A stretch of DNA of 33,597 bases from assembly GCF_014836715.1 (NCBI RefSeq), contig NZ_JACSQI010000021.1, forward strand, positions 1-33,597, given 5' to 3'. Position numbers and translations under genes: made by a program. Shown here one piece after another: positions 18,614 to 28,108 of this stretch. This DNA comes from Escherichia whittamii. GTDB lineage: Bacteria > Pseudomonadota > Gammaproteobacteria > Enterobacterales > Enterobacteriaceae. Positions within the stretch are counted from its first letter, which is position 1; every line of letters begins with the position of its first letter. Under the pieces are notes generated by a model. It had not been told where the DNA came from, searched no databases, and saw nothing but the letters and a program-made list of their open reading frames with translations.

Positions 18614-18891
18614 GCAAAGGCTACGAGAATAAAGCCACGATTCATACGGCAACAAACGCGTCTGCCGTATGTTAATTTAAAAATTGGTAAGGAATATGAT
18701 GCGTAATCGTTACATTTAGTAACACATATCCATTCAGATAATCAGCTTTCTCCCCCCGCAGTTTCGCTTTGTTATCTATTCTTTCAATCAGCACGTCACT
18801 CTATCTACTCTTAATTCTAATAACGGACCATTGCGTCCAATGTCCTGCCTTGTCTTTTTTTCATTAACAATGTGTGCATGTGAGGAAGAGT
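18614..18891 (+). other. yddG-narU spacer; yddJKL absent
   Basis: These 278 bases contain a 9-bp hairpin (catacggca 18643-18651 with tgccgtatg 18663-18671) followed by an A/T-rich tail, a likely yddG terminator. An A/T-rich stretch with the narU promoter follows. I see no gene remnant in any frame. Confidence 0.6.
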
Positions 18892-20280
18892 ATGGCACTA
18901 CAAAATGAGAAAAATAATCGTTACCTTTTGCGCGACTGGAAGCCAGAAAATCCGGCATTCTGGGAAAATAAAGGAAAACACATTGCCCGAAGAAACCTTT
19001 GGATATCAGTAAGCTGTTTACTCCTTGCCTTCTGTGTCTGGATGTTATTTAGCGCAGTTGCCGTTAATCTCAATAAAATCGGCTTTAATTTCACTACCGA
19101 TCAGCTTTTTTTATTAACCGCATTACCTTCCGTTTCCGGCGCATTATTGCGTGTTCCCTACTCCTTTATGGTGCCTATATTCGGTGGACGTCGCTGGACG
19201 GTTTTTAGTACCGCGATTCTGATTATTCCTTGCGTCTGGCTCGGTATTGCTGTGCAAGATCCGAATACCCCTTACGGGATATTTATTGTTATTGCTTTGC
19301 TGTGTGGTTTTGCTGGCGCGAACTTTGCTTCGAGTATGGGAAATATCAGTTTCTTCTTCCCGAAAGCCAAACAAGGCAGTGCATTAGGGATTAATGGCGG
19401 GCTGGGGAATTTAGGCGTCAGCGTGATGCAGCTGGTTGCGCCGCTGGTGATTTTTGTTCCGGTATTTGCTTTTCTTGGCGTCAATGGCGTACCGCAGGCC
19501 GATGGTTCTGTGATGTCGCTGGCGAATGCCGCATGGATTTGGGTGCCGCTACTAGCGATTGCCACTATCGCCGCCTGGTCAGGGATGAATGATATTGCCA
19601 GTTCACGTGCGTCAATTGCAGACCAGTTGCCCGTTTTGCAACGGTTGCATCTGTGGCTGCTGAGTCTGCTCTATCTCGCTACCTTTGGCTCGTTTATCGG
19701 TTTTTCCGCCGGGTTTGCCATGCTGGCAAAAACGCAGTTCCCGGATGTGAACATACTGCAACTGGCTTTTTTTGGCCCGTTTATCGGCGCCATTGCGCGG
19801 TCCGTCGGCGGTGCGATCTCCGATAAATTTGGCGGCGTGCGTGTAACGCTTATCAACTTCATTTTTATGGCGGTTTTCAGTGCCCTGTTGTTCCTCACTC
19901 TGCCTGGCACAGGCTCCGGCAATTTCATCGCATTTTACGCTGTGTTTATGGGGTTATTCCTTACCGCGGGTTTGGGAAGTGGTTCTACTTTCCAGATGAT
20001 CGCTGTCATCTTTCGCCAGATAACGATTTATCGCGTCAAGATGAAAGGCGGCAGCGATGAACAAGCCCAGCGAGAAGCCGTCACCGAAACGGCGGCGGCG
20101 CTGGGCTTTATTTCGGCCATCGGCGCGGTGGGCGGCTTCTTTATTCCACAAGCATTTGGCATGTCGCTGAATATGACCGGCTCGCCAGTGGGCGCGATGA
20201 AAGTGTTTTTAATCTTTTACATCATCTGTGTGCTGCTGACCTGGCTGGTTTATGGGCGGCGGAAGTTCAGCCAAAAATAA
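18892..20280 (+). CDS. narU: NarU, nitrate/nitrite transporter
   Basis: This 462-residue major-facilitator protein of the nitrate/nitrite porter family moves nitrate in and nitrite out across the inner membrane, and is a paralogue of NarK. Twelve hydrophobic helices are visible. The nitrate signature motifs are conserved: GLGNLGVSVMQL in the first half and GLGSGSTFQM in the second. The start ATG 18892 is preceded by GAGGAAGAG. An in-frame GTG six codons upstream is a poorer choice. It heads the nitrate reductase Z cluster, with narZ beginning 106 bases later after a REP-like hairpin. In K-12, narU is expressed mainly in stationary phase or starvation. Confidence 0.96.
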   Translation: MALQNEKNNRYLLRDWKPENPAFWENKGKHIARRNLWISVSCLLLAFCVWMLFSAVAVNLNKIGFNFTTDQLFLLTALPSVSGALLRVPYSFMVPIFGGRRWTVFSTAILIIPCVWLGIAVQDPNTPYGIFIVIALLCGFAGANFASSMGNISFFFPKAKQGSALGINGGLGNLGVSVMQLVAPLVIFVPVFAFLGVNGVPQADGSVMSLANAAWIWVPLLAIATIAAWSGMNDIASSRASIADQLPVLQRLHLWLLSLLYLATFGSFIGFSAGFAMLAKTQFPDVNILQLAFFGPFIGAIARSVGGAISDKFGGVRVTLINFIFMAVFSALLFLTLPGTGSGNFIAFYAVFMGLFLTAGLGSGSTFQMIAVIFRQITIYRVKMKGGSDEQAQREAVTETAAALGFISAIGAVGGFFIPQAFGMSLNMTGSPVGAMKVFLIFYIICVLLTWLVYGRRKFSQK

Positions 20281-20286
20281 GAGATC

Positions 20287-20350
20287 GATGCCTGGTAAGA
20301 CGCTCGCTCGTCTTATCAGGCCTACAACCGTGTCGCATCCGACAAGGCAT
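20287..20350. repeat. REP-like element inside the narU-narZ gap
   Basis: A 13-bp hairpin (20290-20302 with 20309-20321, one G-T pair, loop ctcgct) ends in the REP sequence cttatcaggcctaca. It is followed by a weak half-unit (gtcgcatccgacaaggcat, 20332-20350). It lies between narU and narZ in the same transcription direction and could protect the narU 3' end or reduce read-through. Confidence 0.75.
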
Positions 20351-20386
20351 CAGATCCCAAATCATTCCTGGAGCAGGAGTCATGTC

Positions 20387-23300
20387 ATGAGTAAACTTTT
20401 GGACCGCTTTCGCTACTTCAAACAAAAGGGCGAAACTTTTGCCGACGGTCACGGACAGGTGATGCATAGCAACCGCGACTGGGAAGATAGCTATCGCCAG
20501 CGTTGGCAATTCGACAAAATCGTGCGCTCGACTCACGGCGTTAACTGTACTGGCTCCTGTAGCTGGAAAATCTATGTTAAAAACGGCCTGGTGACCTGGG
20601 AAATCCAGCAGACCGACTATCCTCGTACCCGCCCTGACCTGCCCAATCATGAACCACGCGGATGCCCACGCGGCGCAAGTTACTCCTGGTATCTCTACAG
20701 CGCTAACCGCCTTAAATACCCACTAATTCGTAAACGGCTGATTGAATTGTGGCGCGAAGCCCTCAAACAACACAGCGATCCGGTACTGGCGTGGGAGTCG
20801 ATCATGAATGACCCGCAGAAGTGCCTGAGCTACAAGCAGGTACGTGGGCGCGGCGGGTTTATTCGCTCCAACTGGCAGGAACTGAATCAACTGATTGCTG
20901 CCGCTAACGTCTGGACCATCAAAACCTATGGCCCGGATCGCGTTGCCGGATTCTCGCCGATCCCGGCGATGTCGATGGTTTCTTACGCCGCCGGAACGCG
21001 TTATCTGTCGCTGCTAGGCGGCACCTGCTTAAGTTTCTACGACTGGTATTGCGACCTGCCGCCCGCCTCGCCGATGACCTGGGGCGAGCAAACCGACGTA
21101 CCAGAATCTGCCGACTGGTATAACTCCAGCTACATCATCGCCTGGGGTTCAAACGTGCCGCAGACGCGCACGCCAGACGCCCACTTCTTTACCGAAGTAC
21201 GCTACAAAGGCACCAAAACTATCGCCATTACCCCTGACTACTCTGAAGTGGCGAAATTGTGCGACCAGTGGCTGGCACCAAAACAAGGCACCGACAGCGC
21301 CCTGGCGATGGCGATGGGCCATGTGATTTTAAGAGAGTTTCATCTCGATAACCCCAGCGACTACTTCATCAATTACTGCCGCCGCTACAGCGACATGCCG
21401 ATGCTGGTAATGCTGGAACCTCGCGACGATGGTAGCTACGTTCCCGGACGGATGATCCGCGCGTCTGACCTGGTGGATGGATTGGGCGAAAGCAACAATC
21501 CGCAGTGGAAAACCGTGGCAGTTAATACCGCAGGTGAACTGGTGGTGCCGAACGGTTCGATTGGTTTTCGCTGGGGCGAAAAAGGGAAATGGAATCTGGA
21601 ATCCATCGCCGCAGGTACAGAGACTGAGTTGTCGTTAACCTTGCTCGGTCAACACGACTCCGTTGCAGGCGTGGCCTTCCCCTACTTTGGCGGCATTGAA
21701 AATCCGCACTTTCGTAGCGTGAAACACGATCCGGTACTGGTGCGCCAGCTTCCGGTGAAAAACCTGACGCTCGCCGATGGCAGTGTCTGTCCGGTCGTCA
21801 GCGTTTATGATTTGGTACTGGCGAATTACGGCCTCGATCGCGGGCTGAAAGATGAAAACAGCGCAAAAGATTACGCTGAAATCAAACCTTACACCCCGGC
21901 CTGGGGCGAGCAAATTACCGGCGTGCCGCGCCAGTACATTGAAACTATCGCCCGTGAATTTGCTGATACTGCCCATAAAACCCACGGGCGTTCGATGATT
22001 ATCCTCGGTGCTGGTGTTAACCACTGGTATCACATGGATATGAACTACCGGGGAATGATCAATATGCTGGTCTTCTGCGGTTGTGTCGGGCAAAGCGGCG
22101 GCGGCTGGGCGCACTATGTCGGTCAGGAAAAACTGCGTCCGCAAACCGGTTGGTTGCCGCTGGCCTTTGCGCTTGACTGGAACCGTCCGCCGCGCCAGAT
22201 GAACAGCACCTCGTTTTTTTACAATCACTCAAGCCAGTGGCGCTATGAAAAAGTTTCTGCTCAGGAACTGCTCTCACCGCTCGCCGATGCCAGTAAATAC
22301 AGCGGTCATCTGATTGATTTCAACGTTCGCGCCGAACGCATGGGCTGGCTACCTTCTGCACCACAGTTGGGGCGTAATCCGCTCGGGATTAAAGCCGAAG
22401 CCGACAAGGTGGGATTATCACCTGCAGAATTTACCGCTCAGGCATTGAAATCGGGCGATTTGCGTATGGCCTGCGAGCAGCCGGATAACGGCAGCAATCA
22501 TCCGCGTAACCTGTTTGTCTGGCGTTCTAACCTGCTAGGCTCCTCCGGCAAAGGCCACGAATATATGCAGAAGTATCTGCTGGGTACAGAAAGCGGGATT
22601 CAGGGGGAAGAACTCGGTGTCAGCGACGGGATCAAACCGGAGGATGTCGAATGGCAAACTGCGGCGATTGAAGGCAAGCTCGACCTGCTGGTGACGCTGG
22701 ACTTCCGTATGTCCAGCACCTGTCTGTTCTCCGATATCGTCCTGCCCACCGCCACCTGGTACGAAAAAGACGATATGAATACCTCGGATATGCATCCGTT
22801 TATCCATCCACTTTCTGCGGCGGTCGATCCGGCCTGGGAATCACGCAGCGACTGGGAAATCTACAAAGGTATCGCCAAAGTCTTTTCGCAAGTGTGCGTG
22901 GGCCATCTCGGCAAAGAAACTGACGTGGTACTGCAACCGCTGCTGCATGACTCCCCGGCAGAGCTCTCACAACCGTGTGAAGTGCTCGACTGGCGCAAAG
23001 GCGAATGTGATCTGATCCCTGGCAAAACTGCCCCCAATATTGTGGCGGTCGAACGTGACTATCCTGCTACCTATGAACGCTTTACCTCGCTCGGGCCATT
23101 GATGGACAAACTCGGCAACGGCGGTAAAGGGATTTCGTGGAATACCCAGGATGAAATCGATTTCCTCGGTAAACTCAATTACACCAAACGCGATGGCCCG
23201 GCACAGGGGCGTCCGCTGATTGACACCGCCATTGATGCATCAGAAGTGATTCTGGCGCTGGCACCGGAAACCAACGGTCATGTGGCGGTCAAAGCGTGGC

Positions 23301-24127
23301 AAGCACTGGGCGAGATCACCGGACGCGAACATACCCATCTGGCGCGGCACAAAGAGGACGAGAAGATTCGCTTTCGCGATATTCAGGCGCAGCCGCGTAA
23401 AATTATCTCCAGCCCAACATGGTCCGGTCTGGAAAGCGATCACGTCTCTTACAACGCCGGATACACCAACGTTCATGAGTTAATTCCGTGGCGCACGCTG
23501 TCGGGCCGCCAGCAGCTCTATCAGGATCATCCGTGGATGCGTGCCTTTGGTGAAAGTCTGGTGGCTTATCGCCCGCCTATCGACACCCGCAGCGTCAGTG
23601 AAATGCGCCAGATACCGCCAAACGGCTTTCCGGAAAAAGCACTTAACTTCCTGACGCCGCACCAGAAATGGGGCATTCACTCTACCTACAGTGAAAACCT
23701 GCTAATGCTGACGCTCTCGCGCGGTGGACCGATTGTCTGGATCAGCGAAACCGATGCCCGCGAACTGACCATTGTCGATAACGACTGGGTGGAAGTGTTT
23801 AACGCCAACGGCGCGCTGACGGCTCGCGCGGTGGTCAGCCAACGCGTGCCGCCGGGCATGACCATGATGTATCACGCCCAGGAACGCATTATGAATATCC
23901 CCGGCTCGGAGGTGACCGGCATGCGCGGTGGCATTCATAACTCCGTTACCCGCGTTTGCCCGAAACCGACACATATGATTGGCGGTTACGCGCAACTGGC
24001 CTGGGGCTTTAACTACTACGGCACCGTCGGCTCAAACCGTGACGAATTCATCATGATCCGCAAGATGAAGAACGTTAACTGGCTGGATGATGAAGGTCGC
24101 GATCAGGTACAGGAGGCGAAAAAATGA
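20387..24127 (+). CDS. narZ: nitrate reductase Z alpha subunit
   Basis: This 1246-residue catalytic subunit of the second membrane-bound nitrate reductase reduces nitrate to nitrite at a Mo-bis-MGD centre on the cytoplasmic side. The FS0 cluster ligands His50, Cys54, Cys58 and Cys93 are present. The Mo ligand Asp223 is in SFYDWYCDLP (Asp222 in NarG numbering without Met). Length equals K-12 NarZ and NarG. The start is ATG 20387 (MSKLLDRF), with GGAGCAGGAG about 10 bases upstream. An open frame running back into narU is not used. The final ATGA overlaps the narY start. The context narU upstream and narYWV downstream distinguishes it from NarG. Confidence 0.97.
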   Translation: MSKLLDRFRYFKQKGETFADGHGQVMHSNRDWEDSYRQRWQFDKIVRSTHGVNCTGSCSWKIYVKNGLVTWEIQQTDYPRTRPDLPNHEPRGCPRGASYSWYLYSANRLKYPLIRKRLIELWREALKQHSDPVLAWESIMNDPQKCLSYKQVRGRGGFIRSNWQELNQLIAAANVWTIKTYGPDRVAGFSPIPAMSMVSYAAGTRYLSLLGGTCLSFYDWYCDLPPASPMTWGEQTDVPESADWYNSSYIIAWGSNVPQTRTPDAHFFTEVRYKGTKTIAITPDYSEVAKLCDQWLAPKQGTDSALAMAMGHVILREFHLDNPSDYFINYCRRYSDMPMLVMLEPRDDGSYVPGRMIRASDLVDGLGESNNPQWKTVAVNTAGELVVPNGSIGFRWGEKGKWNLESIAAGTETELSLTLLGQHDSVAGVAFPYFGGIENPHFRSVKHDPVLVRQLPVKNLTLADGSVCPVVSVYDLVLANYGLDRGLKDENSAKDYAEIKPYTPAWGEQITGVPRQYIETIAREFADTAHKTHGRSMIILGAGVNHWYHMDMNYRGMINMLVFCGCVGQSGGGWAHYVGQEKLRPQTGWLPLAFALDWNRPPRQMNSTSFFYNHSSQWRYEKVSAQELLSPLADASKYSGHLIDFNVRAERMGWLPSAPQLGRNPLGIKAEADKVGLSPAEFTAQALKSGDLRMACEQPDNGSNHPRNLFVWRSNLLGSSGKGHEYMQKYLLGTESGIQGEELGVSDGIKPEDVEWQTAAIEGKLDLLVTLDFRMSSTCLFSDIVLPTATWYEKDDMNTSDMHPFIHPLSAAVDPAWESRSDWEIYKGIAKVFSQVCVGHLGKETDVVLQPLLHDSPAELSQPCEVLDWRKGECDLIPGKTAPNIVAVERDYPATYERFTSLGPLMDKLGNGGKGISWNTQDEIDFLGKLNYTKRDGPAQGRPLIDTAIDASEVILALAPETNGHVAVKAWQALGEITGREHTHLARHKEDEKIRFRDIQAQPRKIISSPTWSGLESDHVSYNAGYTNVHELIPWRTLSGRQQLYQDHPWMRAFGESLVAYRPPIDTRSVSEMRQIPPNGFPEKALNFLTPHQKWGIHSTYSENLLMLTLSRGGPIVWISETDARELTIVDNDWVEVFNANGALTARAVVSQRVPPGMTMMYHAQERIMNIPGSEVTGMRGGIHNSVTRVCPKPTHMIGGYAQLAWGFNYYGTVGSNRDEFIMIRKMKNVNWLDDEGRDQVQEAKK

Positions 24128-25668
24128 AAATACGTTCGCAAGTTGGCATGGTGCTTAACCTCGATAAATGTATCGGCTGCCACACCTGTTCTGTGACCTG
24201 TAAAAACGTCTGGACCGGGCGCGAAGGCATGGAGTACGCATGGTTTAACAACGTCGAAACCAAACCGGGTATTGGTTACCCGAAAAACTGGGAAGATCAG
24301 GAAGAGTGGCAAGGCGGCTGGGTCCGCGACGTCAATGGCAAGATCCGCCCGCGTCTGGGCAGCAAAATGGGCGTAATTACCAAAATTTTCGCCAACCCGG
24401 TAGTGCCACAGATTGACGATTACTACGAACCTTTCACCTTCGATTATGAACATTTGCATAGCGCGCCGGAAGGTAAACATATTCCCACCGCCCGCACGCG
24501 TTCGCTAATTGACGGCAAACGGATGGAGAAAGTGATCTGGGGGCCTAACTGGGAAGAACTGCTGGGCGGCGAGTTTGAAAAACGCGCCCGCGACCGCAAC
24601 TTCGACGCCATGCAAAAGGAGATGTACGGGCAGTTTGAAAACACCTTCATGATGTACCTGCCGCGCCTGTGCGAACACTGCCTTAACCCAAGCTGCGTGG
24701 CGACCTGCCCCAGCGGCGCTATCTACAAACGCGAAGAAGACGGCATTGTGCTGATCGATCAGGATAAATGCCGTGGCTGGCGCTTGTGCATTAGCGGTTG
24801 TCCGTACAAAAAAATCTACTTCAACTGGAAAAGCGGTAAGTCAGAAAAATGTATCTTCTGTTATCCGCGAATTGAGTCCGGTCAGCCGACGGTCTGCTCT
24901 GAAACCTGCGTGGGTCGCATTCGTTATCTTGGCGTACTGCTCTACGACGCCGACCGTATCGAGGAAGCGGCGAGCACCGAGCGCGAAGTTGATCTCTATG
25001 AACGCCAGTGCGAAGTGTTCCTCGATCCGCACGATCCCTCGGTGATCGAAGAAGCGCTGAAACAAGGTATCCCGCAAAACGTGATTGAGGCAGCCCAGCG
25101 TTCGCCGGTTTACAAAATGGCCATGGACTGGAAACTGGCGCTACCGCTGCACCCGGAATATCGCACCCTACCAATGGTCTGGTATGTACCGCCACTGTCG
25201 CCAATTCAGTCATACGCCGATGCAGGCGGTCTACCAAAAAGCGAAGGCGTGCTTCCCGCTATCGAAAGCCTGCGTATTCCGGTGCAATATCTCGCCAATA
25301 TGTTGAGTGCAGGCGATACCGGCCCTGTACTGCGGGCGCTAAAACGGATGATGGCCATGCGCCACTATATGCGTTCGCAAACCGTAGAAGGCGTAACGGA
25401 TACCCGCGCAATTGACGAAGTGGGTTTGAGCGTCGCCCAGGTGGAAGATATGTATCGCTATCTCGCTATCGCCAACTATGAAGATCGGTTTGTCATTCCG
25501 ACCAGTCATCGGGAAATGGCGGGCGATGCGTTTGGAGAGCGTAACGGCTGCGGCTTTACTTTTGGCGACGGTTGCCACGGCTCTGATACTAAATTCAACC
25601 TGTTCAACAGTAGCCGGATCGATGCTATCGACATTACCGAAGTACGCAATAAAGCGGAGGGGGAATAA
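24124..25668 (+). CDS. narY: nitrate reductase Z beta subunit
   Basis: This 514-residue iron-sulfur subunit carries electrons from the haem subunit NarV to NarZ. The N-terminal group Cys16, Cys19, Cys22 and Cys26 (CIGCHTCSVTC) is followed by CEHCLNPSCVATC, CRGWRLCISGC and CIFC with a downstream CSETC. The tryptophan within CRGWRLC replaces a cluster cysteine. This is the normal feature of NarH/NarY that makes one cluster [3Fe-4S], so it is not a defect. Its start codon overlaps the narZ stop by 4 bases and its stop shares one base with narW, showing tight translational coupling. Confidence 0.97.
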   Translation: MKIRSQVGMVLNLDKCIGCHTCSVTCKNVWTGREGMEYAWFNNVETKPGIGYPKNWEDQEEWQGGWVRDVNGKIRPRLGSKMGVITKIFANPVVPQIDDYYEPFTFDYEHLHSAPEGKHIPTARTRSLIDGKRMEKVIWGPNWEELLGGEFEKRARDRNFDAMQKEMYGQFENTFMMYLPRLCEHCLNPSCVATCPSGAIYKREEDGIVLIDQDKCRGWRLCISGCPYKKIYFNWKSGKSEKCIFCYPRIESGQPTVCSETCVGRIRYLGVLLYDADRIEEAASTEREVDLYERQCEVFLDPHDPSVIEEALKQGIPQNVIEAAQRSPVYKMAMDWKLALPLHPEYRTLPMVWYVPPLSPIQSYADAGGLPKSEGVLPAIESLRIPVQYLANMLSAGDTGPVLRALKRMMAMRHYMRSQTVEGVTDTRAIDEVGLSVAQVEDMYRYLAIANYEDRFVIPTSHREMAGDAFGERNGCGFTFGDGCHGSDTKFNLFNSSRIDAIDITEVRNKAEGE

Positions 25669-26363
25669 TGCAAATCCTCAAAGTGATCGGCCTGTTGATG
25701 GAGTACCCGGACGAGCTGTTGTGGGAATGCAAGGACGACGCGCTGGCGCTGATTCGCCGCGACGCGCCGATGCTCACCGATTTTGCACTCGATCTGCTCA
25801 ACGCGCCGCTGCTGGATAAACAGGCCGAATGGTGTGAAGTGTTTGACCGTGGACGTACCACGTCGCTGCTGCTGTTTGAACATGTTCATGCCGAGTCACG
25901 CGATCGCGGTCAGGCAATGGTGGACCTGCTGGCGGAGTATGAAAAAGTCGGCCTGCAGCTAAATTGTCGCGAGCTACCTGATTATCTGCCTTTGTATCTG
26001 GAGTATTTAAGTGTGCTGCCCGACAACCAGGCGAAAGAAGGTTTGCTCAACGTTGCGCCAATCCTCGCTCTGCTTGGCGGGCGCTTAAAACAACGCGAGG
26101 CACCGTGGTATCCGTTGTTTGACGCCCTGCTGCATCTGGCGGGAAGTACACTTTCAAGTGACAGTGTCACAAAACAGATACGCAGCGAGGAGCGTGACGA
26201 CACCCGCCAGGCGCTGGATGCAGTGTGGGAAGAGGAACAGGTGAAGTTTATTGAAGATAACGCCACGGCGTGTGACAGCTCGCCACTTAATCAATATCAG
26301 CGACGCTTTAGCCAGGATGTCGCGCCGCAGTACGTCGACATCAGTGCGGGAGGTGGGAAATGA
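25668..26363 (+). CDS. narW: nitrate reductase Z assembly chaperone NarW (NarJ family)
   Basis: This 231-residue soluble, acidic, helix-rich protein of the NarJ/TorD-like chaperone family is not part of the final enzyme. It holds apo-NarZY for Mo-cofactor and cluster insertion before membrane docking. It begins [19 protein letters not shown], typical of NarJ, and has no membrane segments. The start A of its ATG is the last base of the narY TAA, and its own TGA overlaps the narV ATG. The ribosome site is GGAGGGGG within the narY end. Confidence 0.96.
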   Translation: MQILKVIGLLMEYPDELLWECKDDALALIRRDAPMLTDFALDLLNAPLLDKQAEWCEVFDRGRTTSLLLFEHVHAESRDRGQAMVDLLAEYEKVGLQLNCRELPDYLPLYLEYLSVLPDNQAKEGLLNVAPILALLGGRLKQREAPWYPLFDALLHLAGSTLSSDSVTKQIRSEERDDTRQALDAVWEEEQVKFIEDNATACDSSPLNQYQRRFSQDVAPQYVDISAGGGK

Positions 26364-27040
26364 TTCAGTATCTGAACGTCTTTTTTTACGATATCTACCC
26401 GTACTTGTGTGGCACGGTATTTATTCTCGGAAGCTGGCTGCGCTACGACTATGGGCAGTACACCTGGCGCGCCTCCTCCAGCCAGATGCTGGATAAACGC
26501 GGGATGGTGCTGTGGTCGAATCTGTTCCATATCGGCATTCTGGGGATCTTCTTCGGACATCTGTTCGGCATGTTAACGCCGCACTGGATGTACGCGTGGT
26601 TTCTGCCGGTGGCGGTAAAACAGCAAATGGCAATGATCCTCGGCGGTATTTGCGGTGTGTTGACGCTGATTGGCGGCGCGGGATTGCTGGTACGCCGTTT
26701 AACGAATCCGCGTATCAGGGCGACATCTTCTGGTGCGGATATCCTGATCCTCGCCATTTTGTTAATTCAGTGCATTCTGGGATTAACCACCATTCCCTTT
26801 TCAGCACAACATCCGGACGGCAGTGAAATGATGAAGCTGGTGGGCTGGGCGCAAAGCATCGTCACTTTCCAGGGCGGCGCATCGACGCACCTTGATGGTG
26901 TGGCTTATATCTTCCGCGTTCATCTGGTGTTGGGAATGACCATCTTCCTGCTCTTCCCGTTCACCCGACTCGTGCATGTATGGAGCGCACCATTTGAGTA
27001 CTTTACCCGTCGGTACCAGATTGTGCGCTCGCGGCGTTAA
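26360..27040 (+). CDS. narV: nitrate reductase Z gamma subunit, cytochrome b
   Basis: This 226-residue membrane subunit oxidises menaquinol or ubiquinol at the periplasmic side and passes electrons through two b haems to NarY. Five hydrophobic helices are visible. The haem-ligand histidines are His57 and His67 in the second helix and His188 and His206 in the last. The NarI numbering I recall is one lower. It closes the narZYWV operon and is followed by a hairpin at 27051-27077. Confidence 0.96.
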   Translation: MIQYLNVFFYDIYPYLCGTVFILGSWLRYDYGQYTWRASSSQMLDKRGMVLWSNLFHIGILGIFFGHLFGMLTPHWMYAWFLPVAVKQQMAMILGGICGVLTLIGGAGLLVRRLTNPRIRATSSGADILILAILLIQCILGLTTIPFSAQHPDGSEMMKLVGWAQSIVTFQGGASTHLDGVAYIFRVHLVLGMTIFLLFPFTRLVHVWSAPFEYFTRRYQIVRSRR

Positions 27041-27050
27041 TCACCACCCT

Positions 27051-27077
27051 GGCCGGATAGCCCTTCGCTCTCCGGCC
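27051..27077 (+). terminator. hairpin after narV
   Basis: A 7-bp perfect G/C-rich stem (ggccgga 27051-27057 with tccggcc 27071-27077) begins 10 bases after the narV stop. There is no U-tract, so it may be a 3'-end stabiliser or weak terminator. Confidence 0.5.
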
Positions 27078-27119
27078 ACTTGCAAGCTATGATAGTTCTC
27101 CAGCCACAGGAGAACATTA

Positions 27120-28013
27120 ATGAAACCGCAGGTTTACCACGTCGATGCTTTTACCTCTCAACCTTTTCGCGGCAATTCTGCCGGTGTTGTTTTCCCCGCC
27201 GATAATCTTAGCGAAGCGCAAATGCAGCTTATCGCCCGCGAGTTAGGCCATTCGGAAACTGCTTTTCTGCTGCACAGCGACGACAGTGATGTGCGCATTC
27301 GCTACTTTACGCCTACGGTTGAAGTGCCAATTTGCGGTCATGCAACGGTGGCAGCGCACTATGTACGTTCGAAGGTGTTAGGCTTGGGGAATTGCACCGT
27401 CTGGCAAACATCTCTGGCGGGACGTCATCGCGTGACTATTGAAACGCAAAACGATGATTATCGTATTTCACTGGAGCAAGGTCCCCCAGGTTTTGAACCG
27501 CCGCTGGAAGGTGAAGCACGCGCGGCAATTATCAACGCGTTGCATCTTACCGAAGACGACATTCTGCCCGGATTGCCGATCCAGGTGGCAACGACCGGAC
27601 ACTCAAAGGTGATGATCCCGTTGAAGCCGGAAGTGGATATTGACGCCCTTTCTCCTGACCTTATTGCACTAACAACCATCAGCAAGCAGATTGGCTGCAA
27701 TGGGTTTTTCCCCTTCCAGATCCGCCCAGGTAAAAATGAAACCGATGGTCGCATGTTCTCGCCTGCGATTGGCATTGTGGAAGATCCGGTGACCGGGAAT
27801 GCCAATGGTCCGATGGGCGCATGGTTGGTGCATCACAACGTGTTACCCCACGATGGCAATATGTTGCGCGTCAAAGGCCATCAGGGACGCGCACTTGGGC
27901 GTGATGGTGTGATAGATGTGACGGTGACTATTCGGGACAACCAACCGGAGAAAGTCACCATTTCTGGCACAGCGGTGATTCTGTTCCATGCTGAATGGGC
28001 CATTGATCTCTGA
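27120..28013 (+). CDS. yddE: PhzF-family isomerase-like protein YddE
   Basis: This 297-residue protein belongs to the PhzF / diaminopimelate-epimerase-fold family. The family's conserved catalytic glutamate is Glu46 (GHSETAFL). The N-terminal FRGNSAGVVF and the C-terminal EDPVTGNANGPMGAWL are the two halves of the active-site cleft. K-12 YddE has a known structure, but I know of no established substrate or reaction. The start ATG 27120 follows an AGGAG site. It lies 79 bases after narV and is followed by a BIME. Confidence 0.93.
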   Translation: MKPQVYHVDAFTSQPFRGNSAGVVFPADNLSEAQMQLIARELGHSETAFLLHSDDSDVRIRYFTPTVEVPICGHATVAAHYVRSKVLGLGNCTVWQTSLAGRHRVTIETQNDDYRISLEQGPPGFEPPLEGEARAAIINALHLTEDDILPGLPIQVATTGHSKVMIPLKPEVDIDALSPDLIALTTISKQIGCNGFFPFQIRPGKNETDGRMFSPAIGIVEDPVTGNANGPMGAWLVHHNVLPHDGNMLRVKGHQGRALGRDGVIDVTVTIRDNQPEKVTISGTAVILFHAEWAIDL

Positions 28014-28020
28014 AACCGTT

Positions 28021-28095
<75 letters not shown>

Positions 28096-28108
28096 ACTTT
28101 GGCAGAAA

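Noticed and set aside
20252-20386. Upstream extension of narZ
   Set aside because: It overlaps narU and the REP element, while ATG 20387 has a good ribosome site and the conserved MSKLLDRF start.
24767-24800. Mutation of an iron-sulfur cysteine to Trp in narY
   Set aside because: Trp at this position is normal in NarH and NarY and creates the [3Fe-4S] cluster.
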